Assembly: GCF_042650885.1 (NCBI RefSeq) | Contig: NZ_JBHSBU010000002.1 | Span: 186,001 to 250,000, forward strand | DNA: 64,000 nucleotides | Origin: Chitinimonas_A lacunae | GTDB taxonomy: Bacteria; Pseudomonadota; Gammaproteobacteria; Burkholderiales; Chitinimonadaceae | Reading direction: 5' to 3' | In this document: piece after piece, positions 33,705 to 42,382 of the stretch | Position numbering within the stretch: the first letter of the stretch is position 1 | How the letters are laid out: every line of letters starts with the position of its first letter | The notes under the pieces: generated by a model | Told to the model about the DNA's origin: nothing | What the model saw: the letters and a program-made list of their open reading frames with translations, nothing else | Database searches by the model: none | Translations under genes and position numbers: made by a program

Positions 33705-35138
33705 GTGACCATCGTCAAACAAATCTGGGCCCGTCTGGACCAGCGCGGCCGCATCGGCCTGGCCTTCGGGGTCGCGGCCATCCTGGCGCTGACCTCGATA
33801 TTGGGTTACTGGACCCTGCGCCAGGACTACCAGGTGCTGTTCAGCGGCCTGGCACCGCAGGACGCGGCGGCCATGGTGGCCGAACTCGAACGCATGAAGG
33901 TGCCCTATCGGATCGGTGAGGGCGGCGACACGATCCTCGTGGGCGCCGATGTGGTGCACAAGACCCGGCTCAAGCTGCTGGGCAAGGATATTCCGCTGCA
34001 CGGTGCGGTCGGTTTCGAGCTGTTCAACAACACCGACTTCGGCATGACCGAGTTTGCCCAGAAGGTGAACTATCAGCGTGCCCTGCAAGGCGAAATCACC
34101 CGCACCATTCTGTCGATCGAGGAAATCCAGGGCGCCCGCGTCCATCTGGCCCTGCCTGAACACACGCTGTTCAAGAAGGCCGGTGCCACGCCCAAGGCGT
34201 CGGTGACACTGACCCTGAAGCCCGGCCGTCGCCTGGCGCCCGATCAGGTGCGCGGCATCCAGCGGCTGGTGGCGGCCTCGGTGCCCGATATCCGACCCGA
34301 GGACGTGACGTTGCTCGACCAGCATGGGGTGGCGCTCAGCCGCCAGGGTGGCGACGAGGCCGATCTCGCCAGCGGCCGGCTCGAACACAAGCGCGGCATG
34401 GAAGACTATCTGGGCCGCAAGCTTGCCGATGTGCTCGACCGCAGCTTCGGCGCCGGTCAGGCGATTGCCACGGTCGATGTGGTGCTTGGCAATAAGCAGG
34501 TCAAGGTGACGACCGAAGATGTGCTGCCGGCCAATAAGCCCGGCGCCGACGAGGCACCGACCGGCATCGTGGTGCGCGAGCGCCATACGGTGCGCGATGG
34601 CGCAGCCGGCAAGGACGGCGAGCAGAACGAGGAAGAGCGCAACAACGAGATCGAATACCAGGTCGGCCGGCGGATCGAACAGGTCGAATCGGGTCCCGGT
34701 GCGGTTGAACGGTTGAGCGTGGCGGTGGTGGTACGCGCGCCGCTTGGCGAAGAGGAACTGGGCCGGCTGCGCGAGATTGCCGCCAATGCGGTGGGCTTCA
34801 ATGCCGAGCGTGGCGACCGGATCGCGGTCTACAGCATGGGCCGGCTGCCGGCGCTGACCCCTAGCAACGAAGCGGCCACGACCCAGCCCCCGGCTGAGGC
34901 GGCCGCGGCGCCTGCCAGTGCCGCGCCAACGGCGGCGCGTCCGCTTGGCGCAGTCCCGCAGCCCTTCTGGTGGGTGCTGGCCGGTCTGCTCGGTCTGGGG
35001 GCTCTGTTGTGGTTCGGTGCGCGCCGGACGGTAGCGGAAACCACGCTGGCCGGGCCGCTCGATGAGGCCGGCCGCGCGGCGGCGCTGCGTCAGGTGCAGC
35101 GCTGGCTCGATCAGGAAGCGGCGGAGGAGCTACGGTGA
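33705..35138 (+). CDS. fliF: MS-ring protein FliF, shorter than usual
   Basis: 477 residues from a GTG start with an AAGGGG ribosome-binding site. Canonical FliF has about 530-570. The first membrane segment is at about 17-38, followed by the YscJ/FliF ring-building domains (VLFSGLAPQDAAAMVAELER near 42-61; YQRALQGEITRTILSIEEIQ near 121-140). The second membrane segment is at about 421-438. The cytoplasmic tail is only about 39 residues and ends RQVQRWLDQEAAEELR. In canonical flagella the tail binds FliG. Its shortness, plus a reduced middle region, matches the shortened FliG encoded next. Overlap with that gene is 4 bases. Confidence 0.95.
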   Translation: MTIVKQIWARLDQRGRIGLAFGVAAILALTSILGYWTLRQDYQVLFSGLAPQDAAAMVAELERMKVPYRIGEGGDTILVGADVVHKTRLKLLGKDIPLHGAVGFELFNNTDFGMTEFAQKVNYQRALQGEITRTILSIEEIQGARVHLALPEHTLFKKAGATPKASVTLTLKPGRRLAPDQVRGIQRLVAASVPDIRPEDVTLLDQHGVALSRQGGDEADLASGRLEHKRGMEDYLGRKLADVLDRSFGAGQAIATVDVVLGNKQVKVTTEDVLPANKPGADEAPTGIVVRERHTVRDGAAGKDGEQNEEERNNEIEYQVGRRIEQVESGPGAVERLSVAVVVRAPLGEEELGRLREIAANAVGFNAERGDRIAVYSMGRLPALTPSNEAATTQPPAEAAAAPASAAPTAARPLGAVPQPFWWVLAGLLGLGALLWFGARRTVAETTLAGPLDEAGRAAALRQVQRWLDQEAAEELR

Positions 35139-35629
35139 ACGGAACCAAGCAGGCGGCCCTGCTGCTCCATGGACTCGATCCGCGTGACGCCCAGTGGGTG
35201 CTGGCGCGGCTGCCCGAGGCCGAGCGTGCGGCGCTGCAATCCCATCTCGATGAATTGAACGAGCTGGGCATTCCGGCCGATCCGACGCTCGGTGCGACCT
35301 TGCTCGGCCGCGATCGCAGTGCCCGCCAGCGGCTCACGGCGGCTTCGGCCGAGCGGGTCTATCTGGCGCTGGAGCATGAGCCGGCCTGGCTGATCGCCGG
35401 TCTGCTGGCAGCCGGTCCCTGGCCCTGGCAGGCCGGTCTACTGGCACGGGCCGGTGACGCCCGCCGTCAGATGGTGTCTGCCGCTGCACCGGCCCGTGCC
35501 CTGCCACCGGCCTTGCAGAACACCTTGATCGAGCGGGTGGCTGCCCGGCTCGATGCCACCGTGGCGGCTGCGCCCGCCGCCGCACCGGCACGCGGACTGG
35601 CCAGCTGGGTACGCCGATGGATCCCATAA
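35135..35629 (+). CDS. Mini FliG-like protein without the torque domain
   Basis: 164 residues from a GTG start that overlaps the fliF stop. It lies where fliG is expected, but FliG is normally about 330 residues. Residues 1-60 (GTKQAALLLHGLDPRDAQWV and on) resemble the FliG N-terminal domain that binds FliF. Residues about 70-150 resemble the FliG middle armadillo domain: EHEPAWLIAGLL is a degraded version of the EHPQxxAxxL motif, followed by ALPPALQNTLIERVAARLD. The C-terminal domain with the charged residues that face the stator is missing. The frame stops at TAA and fliH starts inside it, so this looks like the natural end rather than a frameshift. Homology is weak; position is the main evidence. 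Confidence 0.7.
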   Translation: MNGTKQAALLLHGLDPRDAQWVLARLPEAERAALQSHLDELNELGIPADPTLGATLLGRDRSARQRLTAASAERVYLALEHEPAWLIAGLLAAGPWPWQAGLLARAGDARRQMVSAAAPARALPPALQNTLIERVAARLDATVAAAPAAAPARGLASWVRRWIP

Positions 35630-36420
35630 TCCGCACCCCTGCCCTGTCGGGCGAAAAACGCACGCTCGGCGTCAAGGCGCCTGCCGCCGCGACGCCTGCG
35701 CCAACCCCGGCGGTCACGCCGGTGGCTTCCACTGTCGCTGCACAAAGTGCAACGGCTGCCCCGGCGCCCGTGCCCCGGCCGCAACCGACCATGCCGCCTG
35801 CGGCAACTCCGGTCCCGGCCCCTGCCGCCCAGCCGGCTGGCCCCTCCAAGGCCGAGCTGGAGCGCCTGGTGGCCGATACGCGCCGTCAGGCGCTGGAAGC
35901 GGCCCAGGTGGAAGCGGCGCGCCTGCGCGAGCTGGCACAGCAGCAGGGCTATGCCGCAGGACTCGAGCAGGCACGCGCCGAGATCGAGCAACAGGCCGAA
36001 CAGCAGGCAAAACGCTGGCAGGCGCTACAGCAGACCATCGAGCAAGGGCTGCGGACCAGTACCGAGCAAGTCGAAGAGGAAGCAGCCGCCGTTGCCTTCG
36101 AGGCGGTGTGCAAGATCGTCGGCGACGAAGCCGGCCGGATCGAAGGGGTGCTGGCCATGGTGCGCCAGGTGCTTGCCCGGGTACGGCAGGACGATGGCGT
36201 GACGATCCGCCTCTCCCCCGCAGCCTTGGCGATGCTGGGTCAGGAGGAGGAACTGCCTGAATTGCTGGGTGGCATCCGTGTCCACTGGATCGCCGATGAA
36301 ACCGTCGCAGCCGGCTGTGTGGTCGAAGCCGCCGTCGGCCAGTTCGACGCCCGGCTCGACCGGCAGCTCGAACGGCTGCGTGATGCGCTGCTGGCGATCA
36401 ATCAGGCGGAGTCGCGATGA
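35617..36420 (+). CDS. fliH: Export ATPase regulator FliH (SctL-like)
   Basis: 267 residues. A Pro/Ala-rich N-terminal tail (about 20-80) is followed by a long coiled coil (AELERLVADTRRQALEAAQV and following Gln/Glu-rich helices, about 85-165). The C-terminal domain has the VAAGCVVEAAVGQFDARLDR stretch typical of FliH/YscL stator proteins. It binds FliI and links the ATPase to the C ring. ATG 35617 lies 13 bases inside the preceding gene, and the stop overlaps fliI by 4 bases. A one-base-shifted open frame in the same stretch is a shadow. Confidence 0.9.
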   Translation: MDPIIRTPALSGEKRTLGVKAPAAATPAPTPAVTPVASTVAAQSATAAPAPVPRPQPTMPPAATPVPAPAAQPAGPSKAELERLVADTRRQALEAAQVEAARLRELAQQQGYAAGLEQARAEIEQQAEQQAKRWQALQQTIEQGLRTSTEQVEEEAAAVAFEAVCKIVGDEAGRIEGVLAMVRQVLARVRQDDGVTIRLSPAALAMLGQEEELPELLGGIRVHWIADETVAAGCVVEAAVGQFDARLDRQLERLRDALLAINQAESR

Positions 36421-37739
36421 AGCGCTCGGCCTACTTCGAGGCGGTGCGCGGCGTCGATCTGGTGCGCCGGGTCGGCCGGGTGGTCCATCTGGCCGGTCTG
36501 GCCATCGAGTCGGAAGGGCCGGACGCACCGATCGGTGAAGTCTGCGAGATCCGCCCGCGTGGCGGTGCCGAGCCTTTGCGGGCCGAAGTGATCGGTCTGC
36601 GCGGCGACCGGGTGGTATTGATGGCCTATGGCGATACTCGCGGCATCGGCACCGGCTGCGAAGTGGTGGCCACCGGCCGTCTGCCGGCGATCGCCGTGGG
36701 TGATGCCTTGCTGGGCCGGGTGATCGATGCGTTTGGCGACCCGCTCGACGACAAGCCTGCGCCGCTTGGCTTATCGACCCGGCCGCTGCGCTCGACTCCG
36801 CTCAATCCGCTGTCGCGGCCGCGGGTCGATACCGTGCTCGAAACCGGAGTGCGTTGCATCGACGGCCTGCTGACGCTGGGCCAGGGCCAGCGGGTCGGCA
36901 TCTTCGCCGGCAGCGGTGTGGGCAAGAGCACGCTGCTTGGCATGATCTGCCGCCATGTGCGCGCCGACGTCAATGTGGTGGCCTTGATCGGCGAGCGTGG
37001 CCGCGAGGTGCGTGAGTTCGTCGAAAAACATCTGGGGCCGGAAGGGCTGCAACGCTCGGTGGTGATCGTGGCCACCTCGGACCTGCCCGCGCTGGCCCGC
37101 GCCCGGGCCGCCTATGCAGCGACGGCGATTGCCGAATATTTCCGCGACCAGGGCCTACAGGTGCTGCTGACCATGGATTCGGTGACGCGCTTTGCCATGG
37201 CCCGGCGCGAAATCGGTCTGGCGGCGGGTGAGCCGCCCACGGCACGCGGTTATACCCCGTCGGTGTTCGCTGAACTGCCCGAACTGTGCGAACGCTGCGG
37301 CACGGCGCCATCGGGCGGTGCCATTACCGCGCTCTATACGGTGCTGGTCGAGGGCGACGATTTCAACGAGCCGATTTCGGACATCCTGCGTGCCACGCTC
37401 GATGGTCATATCGTGCTGACCCGCAAGCTCGCCCATGCCGGACATTTCCCGGCTATCGATGTATTGCAGAGCGCGAGCCGATTGTTGACCGATCTGATTG
37501 CGACCACCGATCTGCCGCTGCTGCATAAGCTGCTGGCCCAGGTGGCAACCTATGAGCGCAACCGCGACATGATCGATATTGGCGCCTATCGGCCCGGCAA
37601 TAACCCGGAGATCGACCAGGCCATCGCCCTGATGCCGGCCATGAACCGCTTTCTGCGCCAGTCGGGTGACGAGGTGGCCAACCGTGCCACGGTGATGAAC
37701 ATGCTGCGCCAGCTGGCGCGGGCCGAGGGGACGACATGA
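36417..37739 (+). CDS. fliI: Flagellar export ATPase FliI
   Basis: 440 residues, a normal FliI. Walker A GSGVGKST spans about 165-172, with the catalytic Lys at 170. The Walker B and downstream signature LLTMDSVTRFAMARREIGLA is followed by PPTARGYTPSVFAELPELCE, typical of type III ATPases. It energises unloading of chaperone-substrate complexes at the export gate. All catalytic motifs look intact, which argues that the export system is functional. It overlaps both neighbours by 4 bases. Confidence 0.98.
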   Translation: MKRSAYFEAVRGVDLVRRVGRVVHLAGLAIESEGPDAPIGEVCEIRPRGGAEPLRAEVIGLRGDRVVLMAYGDTRGIGTGCEVVATGRLPAIAVGDALLGRVIDAFGDPLDDKPAPLGLSTRPLRSTPLNPLSRPRVDTVLETGVRCIDGLLTLGQGQRVGIFAGSGVGKSTLLGMICRHVRADVNVVALIGERGREVREFVEKHLGPEGLQRSVVIVATSDLPALARARAAYAATAIAEYFRDQGLQVLLTMDSVTRFAMARREIGLAAGEPPTARGYTPSVFAELPELCERCGTAPSGGAITALYTVLVEGDDFNEPISDILRATLDGHIVLTRKLAHAGHFPAIDVLQSASRLLTDLIATTDLPLLHKLLAQVATYERNRDMIDIGAYRPGNNPEIDQAIALMPAMNRFLRQSGDEVANRATVMNMLRQLARAEGTT

Positions 37740-38203
37740 GCGGCAAAGGCCGGCGTGGCTTTCGCTATCCGCTTGAAGCGCTGAGGCGCAAGTACGATTG
37801 GGACTTGCAGCAGGAACAGGCCGAACTGGCCCGACGCAGCGCCGAATCGACCGAAGCCCATGTGGCATTGCGTCAGGCGGGCGATCGGCTGAACGCGGCC
37901 TGCGAGGCGGGGCGCGACATCCTCGACCCGTCGAGTCGACGCCTGTTGCTGGGCCATATCGCCCAATTGAGCGATGCAGTCGACGCCGCCCGCGAGCGGT
38001 TTGAAACCGCCGAGCGCGAGCGGCAGGCATCGCTTGACCGGCTGGCCGAGATCAAGCGCTTCGTCGATGGCCTGGAGCGTCATCGCGACGAAGCCGTGCG
38101 CCACTTCGACCGCGAACAGGCCGCGCAGGAGGCGGCCCGGATCGATGAGGCCTGGCTGCAAGGCAGTAGCTGGAGAAAAGGCAACGATGCGAATAGAGAG
38201 TAA
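37736..38203 (+). CDS. fliJ: Export chaperone-escort protein FliJ
   Basis: 155 residues, a typical FliJ/YscO size. The sequence is almost entirely charged helical coiled coil rich in Arg, Glu and Ala. It starts GFRYPLEALRRKYDWDLQQE, matching the family's start pattern (F-F-LE-L-R). FliJ inserts into the FliI hexamer and contacts FlhA. Identity rests on position directly after fliI, size and coiled coil. It overlaps fliI by 4 bases and the next gene by 17. Confidence 0.88.
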   Translation: MSGKGRRGFRYPLEALRRKYDWDLQQEQAELARRSAESTEAHVALRQAGDRLNAACEAGRDILDPSSRRLLLGHIAQLSDAVDAARERFETAERERQASLDRLAEIKRFVDGLERHRDEAVRHFDREQAAQEAARIDEAWLQGSSWRKGNDANRE

Positions 38204-39257
38204 TCCGCTGGACAACGGCCAGCAGAACGCTGGCGAGCGCCCCGCTTCCCTTCATCAGGGCTGGCTGCGCGAGATGGAACGCGCCCAGTTGGCGCTGCTG
38301 GTCGAACTGCCGGGACAGGAAGCCGAACCGTCACGTCAGCCGGCAGACGTTCGTGCGTCGATGCCGACTGGTGATGCCGCCCCGGCCCGTACCGTGCGCC
38401 CGATCTGGTGGGAGTCCACCACCAGCACCGAGCCGGTGCAGGCGCAAGCCACCGTTGAGGCGGTGGAGTCGCCAGTCGCGCCGGAAGCGGTCAGACCGAT
38501 GGTGGTGGCACAGGCGCTGATGCCCTCGGGTGAGGCTGTCGCGGCAGCTCCACCCATGGAAGCCGCCTTGCCTGTCGAAGTGTCCGGCCCCGCTGCCACG
38601 GCTGCCGGGTCCAGGGCCCCTGCCGTCGCGTCCGCCCTGGCTGTGACACCTGACGGACAGCCAGCAGTGGCGGCGGACGTGGCAGGCACCTCGCCCGGGG
38701 CGGATGCCGTGGCGGCTGAACTACCCGTCCTGCCGCTGGCGCCCTTGCCTCCGGTCGAGGCGGAGTCGCTGGCGCTCGAAGCGACAGCGGGCGTGAGTGT
38801 GGCCGCTATGCTGGCAGCGCGTGCCGGCGAAGTGGCCGTGCGCCAGCCGGCAAGCAATGGGTCGGCTCTGGCCCAGCCCGTGCTGCCTGCCACGGTCGAG
38901 GCGCCTCGTGCAGGACGTGGTGTGCAATCGGGTCGCAGCGAAGCGCCGGCGGCCGCTGCGCCGCAGACGCCGGCCCGCACGGCGCGGCCGCAGTGGCAGC
39001 GTCAGTGGCTCCATGTCAGCGACAACGGCGAAGGGGTACGGGTCTGGCTGCGCGATGCGGCGCTCGATCAGCATGCCGCGCAGCGGGTGGCCTATCGGCT
39101 GGTGGCGGAACTGGGCGGCGGTCTGCGCCCGGTGGAAGTGAACATCAATGGCCGTGGCCACGGACGAGGACGCAGCGAGCGGCCGACCGAGCCACGCGCC
39201 GAGCACGGTAATGCAACCGTGACGGTCCCGCAGGCGACCGTGACGGGCAAACACTAG
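38187..39257 (+). CDS. fliK: FliK-position protein (probable hook-length control), divergent
   Basis: 356 residues from ATG 38187 with GGAG upstream. The same frame is open further upstream, but those residues lie over fliJ and are a shadow. The middle (about 60-270) is Pro/Ala/Val-rich and low complexity, as in FliK or YscP ruler proteins. The C-terminal part (about 270-330) has a short folded stretch (WLHVSDNGEGVRVWLRDAAL; GGLRPVEVNING), then a charged His/Arg-rich tail. I do not see a classic FliK C-terminal LxLxPExLGxVEV motif, although RPVEVNING is reminiscent of it. It lies between fliJ and flgD, the usual place of fliK. The call is by position and composition. Confidence 0.65.
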   Translation: MRIESNPLDNGQQNAGERPASLHQGWLREMERAQLALLVELPGQEAEPSRQPADVRASMPTGDAAPARTVRPIWWESTTSTEPVQAQATVEAVESPVAPEAVRPMVVAQALMPSGEAVAAAPPMEAALPVEVSGPAATAAGSRAPAVASALAVTPDGQPAVAADVAGTSPGADAVAAELPVLPLAPLPPVEAESLALEATAGVSVAAMLAARAGEVAVRQPASNGSALAQPVLPATVEAPRAGRGVQSGRSEAPAAAAPQTPARTARPQWQRQWLHVSDNGEGVRVWLRDAALDQHAAQRVAYRLVAELGGGLRPVEVNINGRGHGRGRSERPTEPRAEHGNATVTVPQATVTGKH

Positions 39258-39276
39258 ACAGAGGACGTTTTCCAGC

Positions 39277-39675
39277 ATGGCAAGCACCAGCGCGGTCTCG
39301 GCCGCAAGCAATCTTCAGGCGGCAGGCATGGGTCTGGAGGATCTGATGAAGATCCTGCTGACCCAGTTGACCTATCAAGACCCGCTCAAGCCGATGGACA
39401 ACCAGGAGTTCGTGGCCCAGATCGCCCAGTTCTCGGCGCTCGAAGCCAATCGGCAGCTCAACGACAAGTTCGACAATCTGCTGTCGATCCAGTCCTCGGT
39501 CCAGTCGATCGGCCTGCTGGGCCGCCAGGTCGACCTGGCCGCGCCGACGGGCAGCGTCAACGGCCAGGTGACGGCTCTGACCTTCAAAGAGGGTGAGCCG
39601 GTATTGACCGTGAAAACCCCGGCGGGCGCCTTCGTCAGCGATGTGCGGCTCAGTCAGATCATTTCGATTCGTTAA
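39277..39675 (+). CDS. flgD: Short FlgD (hook scaffolding N-terminal domain only)
   Basis: 132 residues against 220-230 in most FlgD proteins. It has the complete FlgD N-terminal signature, LTQLTYQDPLKPMDNQEFVA followed by QIAQFSALEANRQL, near 28-62. A short beta-rich tail ends VSDVRLSQIISIR. The tudor/Ig-like C-terminal domains of long FlgD are absent. The start lies 19 bases after fliK, with GAGGA upstream, and flgE follows 14 bases later. It should cap hook assembly. Short FlgD versions occur in some bacteria, so this is unusual but not by itself a defect. Confidence 0.92.
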   Translation: MASTSAVSAASNLQAAGMGLEDLMKILLTQLTYQDPLKPMDNQEFVAQIAQFSALEANRQLNDKFDNLLSIQSSVQSIGLLGRQVDLAAPTGSVNGQVTALTFKEGEPVLTVKTPAGAFVSDVRLSQIISIR

Positions 39676-39689
39676 CCAGGAAATTTTCT

Positions 39690-40865
39690 ATGATCGATTC
39701 CATCTTTGTCGGCATGGCAGGTCTGTCGAGTTACTCGCGTGGCCTCAAGGTGATCAGTAATAACGTCACCAATATGAATACCCCGGGCTTCAAAAGCTCG
39801 CAGTTGCAGTTCTCCGACCTGTTCTACCAGGGCGGCGGCATGGGCGGCGACAACTCGCACCAGTTCGGCACGGGCGTGGGCACGCTTGGCACCTATCTGA
39901 ACCTCAAGTCGGGCGACTACCGCCAGACCGGCAACTCGCTCGATCTGTCCTGCGGCGGCCAGGGCTTTTTCGTGTTGCAGGACGAGGCGGGCAATATCCG
40001 CTACACCCGCGCCGGCCAGTTCGACTTCGACGCCCAGGGCCAGCTCAAGGACCGCAGCAGCGGTGCGGCCGTGATGGGGATGGATGAGAACGGCAAGCTC
40101 CAGCCCATCACGCTCGATGGCCTCAATTCCAGCCAGCCCAAGGCCACGGGCGATATCAACCTCAACGGCAGCCTGCCGGTGGGCCGCGACCATGTGATCG
40201 ACGGTGTCAGCGTGTTCGATGTGGCAGGTGGCGAACATCTGCTCAAGCTGACCTTCACCAATACCGTGACCGGCACCCCGAGTACCTGGAAGGTGACGAT
40301 CAGTGAAAACGGCAACCAGATCGGCAGCGGCGAATTCCAGTTCAGCGACGGCAAGCCCGTGATCGGCAAGGATATGGTGCCGATCGCCTTTACCGGTGGT
40401 TCGCAGCCGTTCAGCTTCCGGCTCAAGCTGTCGCCCGATGTGCGCTCGGCCCAGACGCCTGCCAACTCGGCCATGCTGGCCGTCGAAAAGAAGGACGGCT
40501 ACGGCCTGGGTACCCTCACCGGCAAGTCGTTCGATGCAGCCGGCTATCTGGTCGCCACCTACTCCAACGGTCAGACGGTCAAGGGCAAGCGGATCGCGCT
40601 CGCCCGCTTCGATTCGGCCGAAGCGCTGGAACAATTGGGCGATGGCAGCTTTATCGCCCGCAACAGCAATGCGGTCCACTATGGCACCTCCAACCGCGAG
40701 TTCGGCGAGATCAAGAGCGGCACGATTGAAGTGTCCAACGTCGATCTGTCGCAGGAATTCAGTGATCTGGTCCTGATGCAGCGCGGCTACCAGGCTTCGT
40801 CGCAACTGGTCAGCACGGCCAATGAGATGATCCAGCAACTGTTCGATATGAAAGGCCGTGGCTAG
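39690..40865 (+). CDS. flgE: Hook protein FlgE
   Basis: 391 residues (family about 400). It starts MIDSIFVGMAGLSSYSRGLK, with the axial motif NNVTNMNTPGFKSSQLQFSD at about 29-48. The middle contains beta-domain sequence. The C-terminus has EVSNVDLSQEFSDLVLMQRG followed by YQASSQLVSTANEMIQQLFD. An AGGAAA ribosome-binding site precedes ATG 39690. It forms the hook outside the outer membrane. No hook-associated protein, cap or flagellin follows in this window, so the hook may be the outermost part made from this locus. Confidence 0.94.
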   Translation: MIDSIFVGMAGLSSYSRGLKVISNNVTNMNTPGFKSSQLQFSDLFYQGGGMGGDNSHQFGTGVGTLGTYLNLKSGDYRQTGNSLDLSCGGQGFFVLQDEAGNIRYTRAGQFDFDAQGQLKDRSSGAAVMGMDENGKLQPITLDGLNSSQPKATGDINLNGSLPVGRDHVIDGVSVFDVAGGEHLLKLTFTNTVTGTPSTWKVTISENGNQIGSGEFQFSDGKPVIGKDMVPIAFTGGSQPFSFRLKLSPDVRSAQTPANSAMLAVEKKDGYGLGTLTGKSFDAAGYLVATYSNGQTVKGKRIALARFDSAEALEQLGDGSFIARNSNAVHYGTSNREFGEIKSGTIEVSNVDLSQEFSDLVLMQRGYQASSQLVSTANEMIQQLFDMKGRG

Positions 40866-41629
40866 TGGAGACCCGTCCCTACCGGCTCTATGGCGCCAGT
40901 GCGCTCGCAGCGCTGGCACAGCGGCTCGCCGATTCGCTGGCGGATTGGCGCGCAGCCTGGGGCGGCGAGCCGCCGGCGCTGACAGTGCTGCCGGCGGCCG
41001 AGCGCGCTGCGCTGGGTCGCGATGTGCAGTGGCACTGGCGTTCCTGGCGGCTTGCCGAGGGTGGTCTGATATGGGCCGCGACCCAGGACGGCTTTGGTCG
41101 CGCCTTCGCCGCCAGCCTGTTCGGCGCCCAGACCGGCTGGTCGGCCAGCGAGCCCGATCACTCGATCGCCGGTGCCTTGGGCCGCGACGCGCTCGATGCC
41201 CTGGTGATGGCGCTCTGGCAGGAACTGGGGCTGCACGCTTATAGCGATCAGGCTGTCGATGGCCAGCCCGACCCAGCGCTGTTCCGGCATGGCCGGGGCG
41301 GTCTGCTGATCGAACTGGGCTGGTCGGCAGGCCGGATTCTCCTGCTGTGCGATGGCAGCAATCTGGTGCCGCGTGGCACCGTCCGGCCGCGGCCGGCGCC
41401 GGCCGCGCTGGCGGATTCGCTGCGCTCGGCGCCGTTACGTCTGGCCGTTGATCTGGGTGAAGTGAACCTCACGCTTGGCCAGTTGCAGTCGCTGGGGCTG
41501 GGCGATGTGCTGTGCCTGGGTACCCCGCTCGAGCGGCCGCTCGAAGTCCGGGCCGAAGGTCAGCCGTTCTGCCGGGCGCAACTGGGCGCCAGTGACGGCC
41601 ACCGTGCGGTGGCACTGGTCAAGAAATAG
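40865..41629 (+). CDS. fliM: Short FliM/SctQ-like C-ring protein
   Basis: 254 residues from a GTG that overlaps the flgE stop by one base; FliM is usually 320-340. A SpoA (FliM/FliN C-terminal) domain occupies 191-254 (LRLAVDLGEVNLTLGQLQSL onward). The N-terminus METRPYRLYGASALAALAQR has no EIDALL-type CheY-binding motif. The middle domain is not recognisable as CheC-like by eye. Size and architecture are closer to SctQ/YscQ of injectisomes than to a motor switch. Its place just before fliN, fliO and fliP supports the FliM role. It should link the export ATPase platform to the basal body. fliL, usual before fliM, is absent. Confidence 0.75.
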   Translation: METRPYRLYGASALAALAQRLADSLADWRAAWGGEPPALTVLPAAERAALGRDVQWHWRSWRLAEGGLIWAATQDGFGRAFAASLFGAQTGWSASEPDHSIAGALGRDALDALVMALWQELGLHAYSDQAVDGQPDPALFRHGRGGLLIELGWSAGRILLLCDGSNLVPRGTVRPRPAPAALADSLRSAPLRLAVDLGEVNLTLGQLQSLGLGDVLCLGTPLERPLEVRAEGQPFCRAQLGASDGHRAVALVKK

Positions 41630-41666
41630 GCCGCCCGGGCGGTCCAACGTATTGAAGGAGTCTTTT

Positions 41667-42002
41667 GTGAGCAACCCCAAAGACCGCCAGCCGGCGGCAC
41701 CGCAACTGATCGATCTGCCCGAACTGCCGGCTTCCGCCGGTCGCGGTGACAGCCTGCTGGGCGGCAATCTCGACGTGATCCGCAATGTCCAGATCAGGCT
41801 CACGGTGCAGGTCGGTGAAGTCCAGACCACCGTAGGCGACCTGATGGCGCTGCGCAACGATTCGGTACTGAAGCTCGACCGGCTGGTCGACGAGCCGGTC
41901 GATGTGCTGCTCGACGGTGCCGTGATCGCGCGCGGCCAATTGGTGGCCGTCGGCGACGATTTCGGCGTGCGTATCACCGAACTGCCTAAGCTCGGCAAAT
42001 GA
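41667..42002 (+). CDS. fliN: C-ring protein FliN
   Basis: 111 residues from GTG 41667, preceded by GAAGGAG with a 6-base spacer. The frame is open further upstream inside fliM, but the ribosome-binding site fixes this start. The SpoA domain spans about 37-108: VIRNVQIRLTVQVGEVQTTV, then LKLDRLVDEPVDVLLDGAVI and a VGDDFGVRITEL end. FliN forms the base of the C ring and binds FliH. It overlaps fliO by 4 bases. Length is normal for a short FliN. Confidence 0.93.
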   Translation: MSNPKDRQPAAPQLIDLPELPASAGRGDSLLGGNLDVIRNVQIRLTVQVGEVQTTVGDLMALRNDSVLKLDRLVDEPVDVLLDGAVIARGQLVAVGDDFGVRITELPKLGK

Positions 42003-42382
42003 ACCGGCTGCTGCCCTGGTTGGCGCTGACCCTGCTGGTCCCGGCGCTGGCCGAGCCTATCCCCTACCGTACCGGTCCCGATAGTGGCGAGCTGCTGCTG
42101 CGCAGCCTCGGCAGTCTGGTGGTGGCCGTGCTGGTCGCGCTGACGCTGGCGCTGCTGATCAAGCGTTTTGCCCCGGGTCTGTTGTCCGGTCTGCGCCGCC
42201 GCCAGACAGGCCGGCGTCAGCTCGAGACCCTGGAGCGCCTGCGTATTTCGCCCACCACCCAGGTGGTGGTGGTGCGCTGGCACGACGAGGAATGGCTGAT
42301 CGCCGAAGGCAGTCAGGGCACGCAGCTATTGGGTAAACGGCCGCACCACAGTACGGCCGGGGAAGATGGACAAGATGGATAA
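41999..42382 (+). CDS. fliO: Export gate assembly protein FliO
   Basis: 127 residues with a hydrophobic N-terminal segment (about 3-18) and a membrane helix near 37-57 (SLVVAVLVALTLALLIK). A basic stretch and a cytoplasmic beta domain follow (LETLERLRISPTTQVVVVRW), as in FliO. FliO helps assemble the FliP ring. Position between fliN and fliP is canonical, and overlaps of 4 and 17 bases suggest translational coupling. Confidence 0.9.
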   Translation: MNRLLPWLALTLLVPALAEPIPYRTGPDSGELLLRSLGSLVVAVLVALTLALLIKRFAPGLLSGLRRRQTGRRQLETLERLRISPTTQVVVVRWHDEEWLIAEGSQGTQLLGKRPHHSTAGEDGQDG

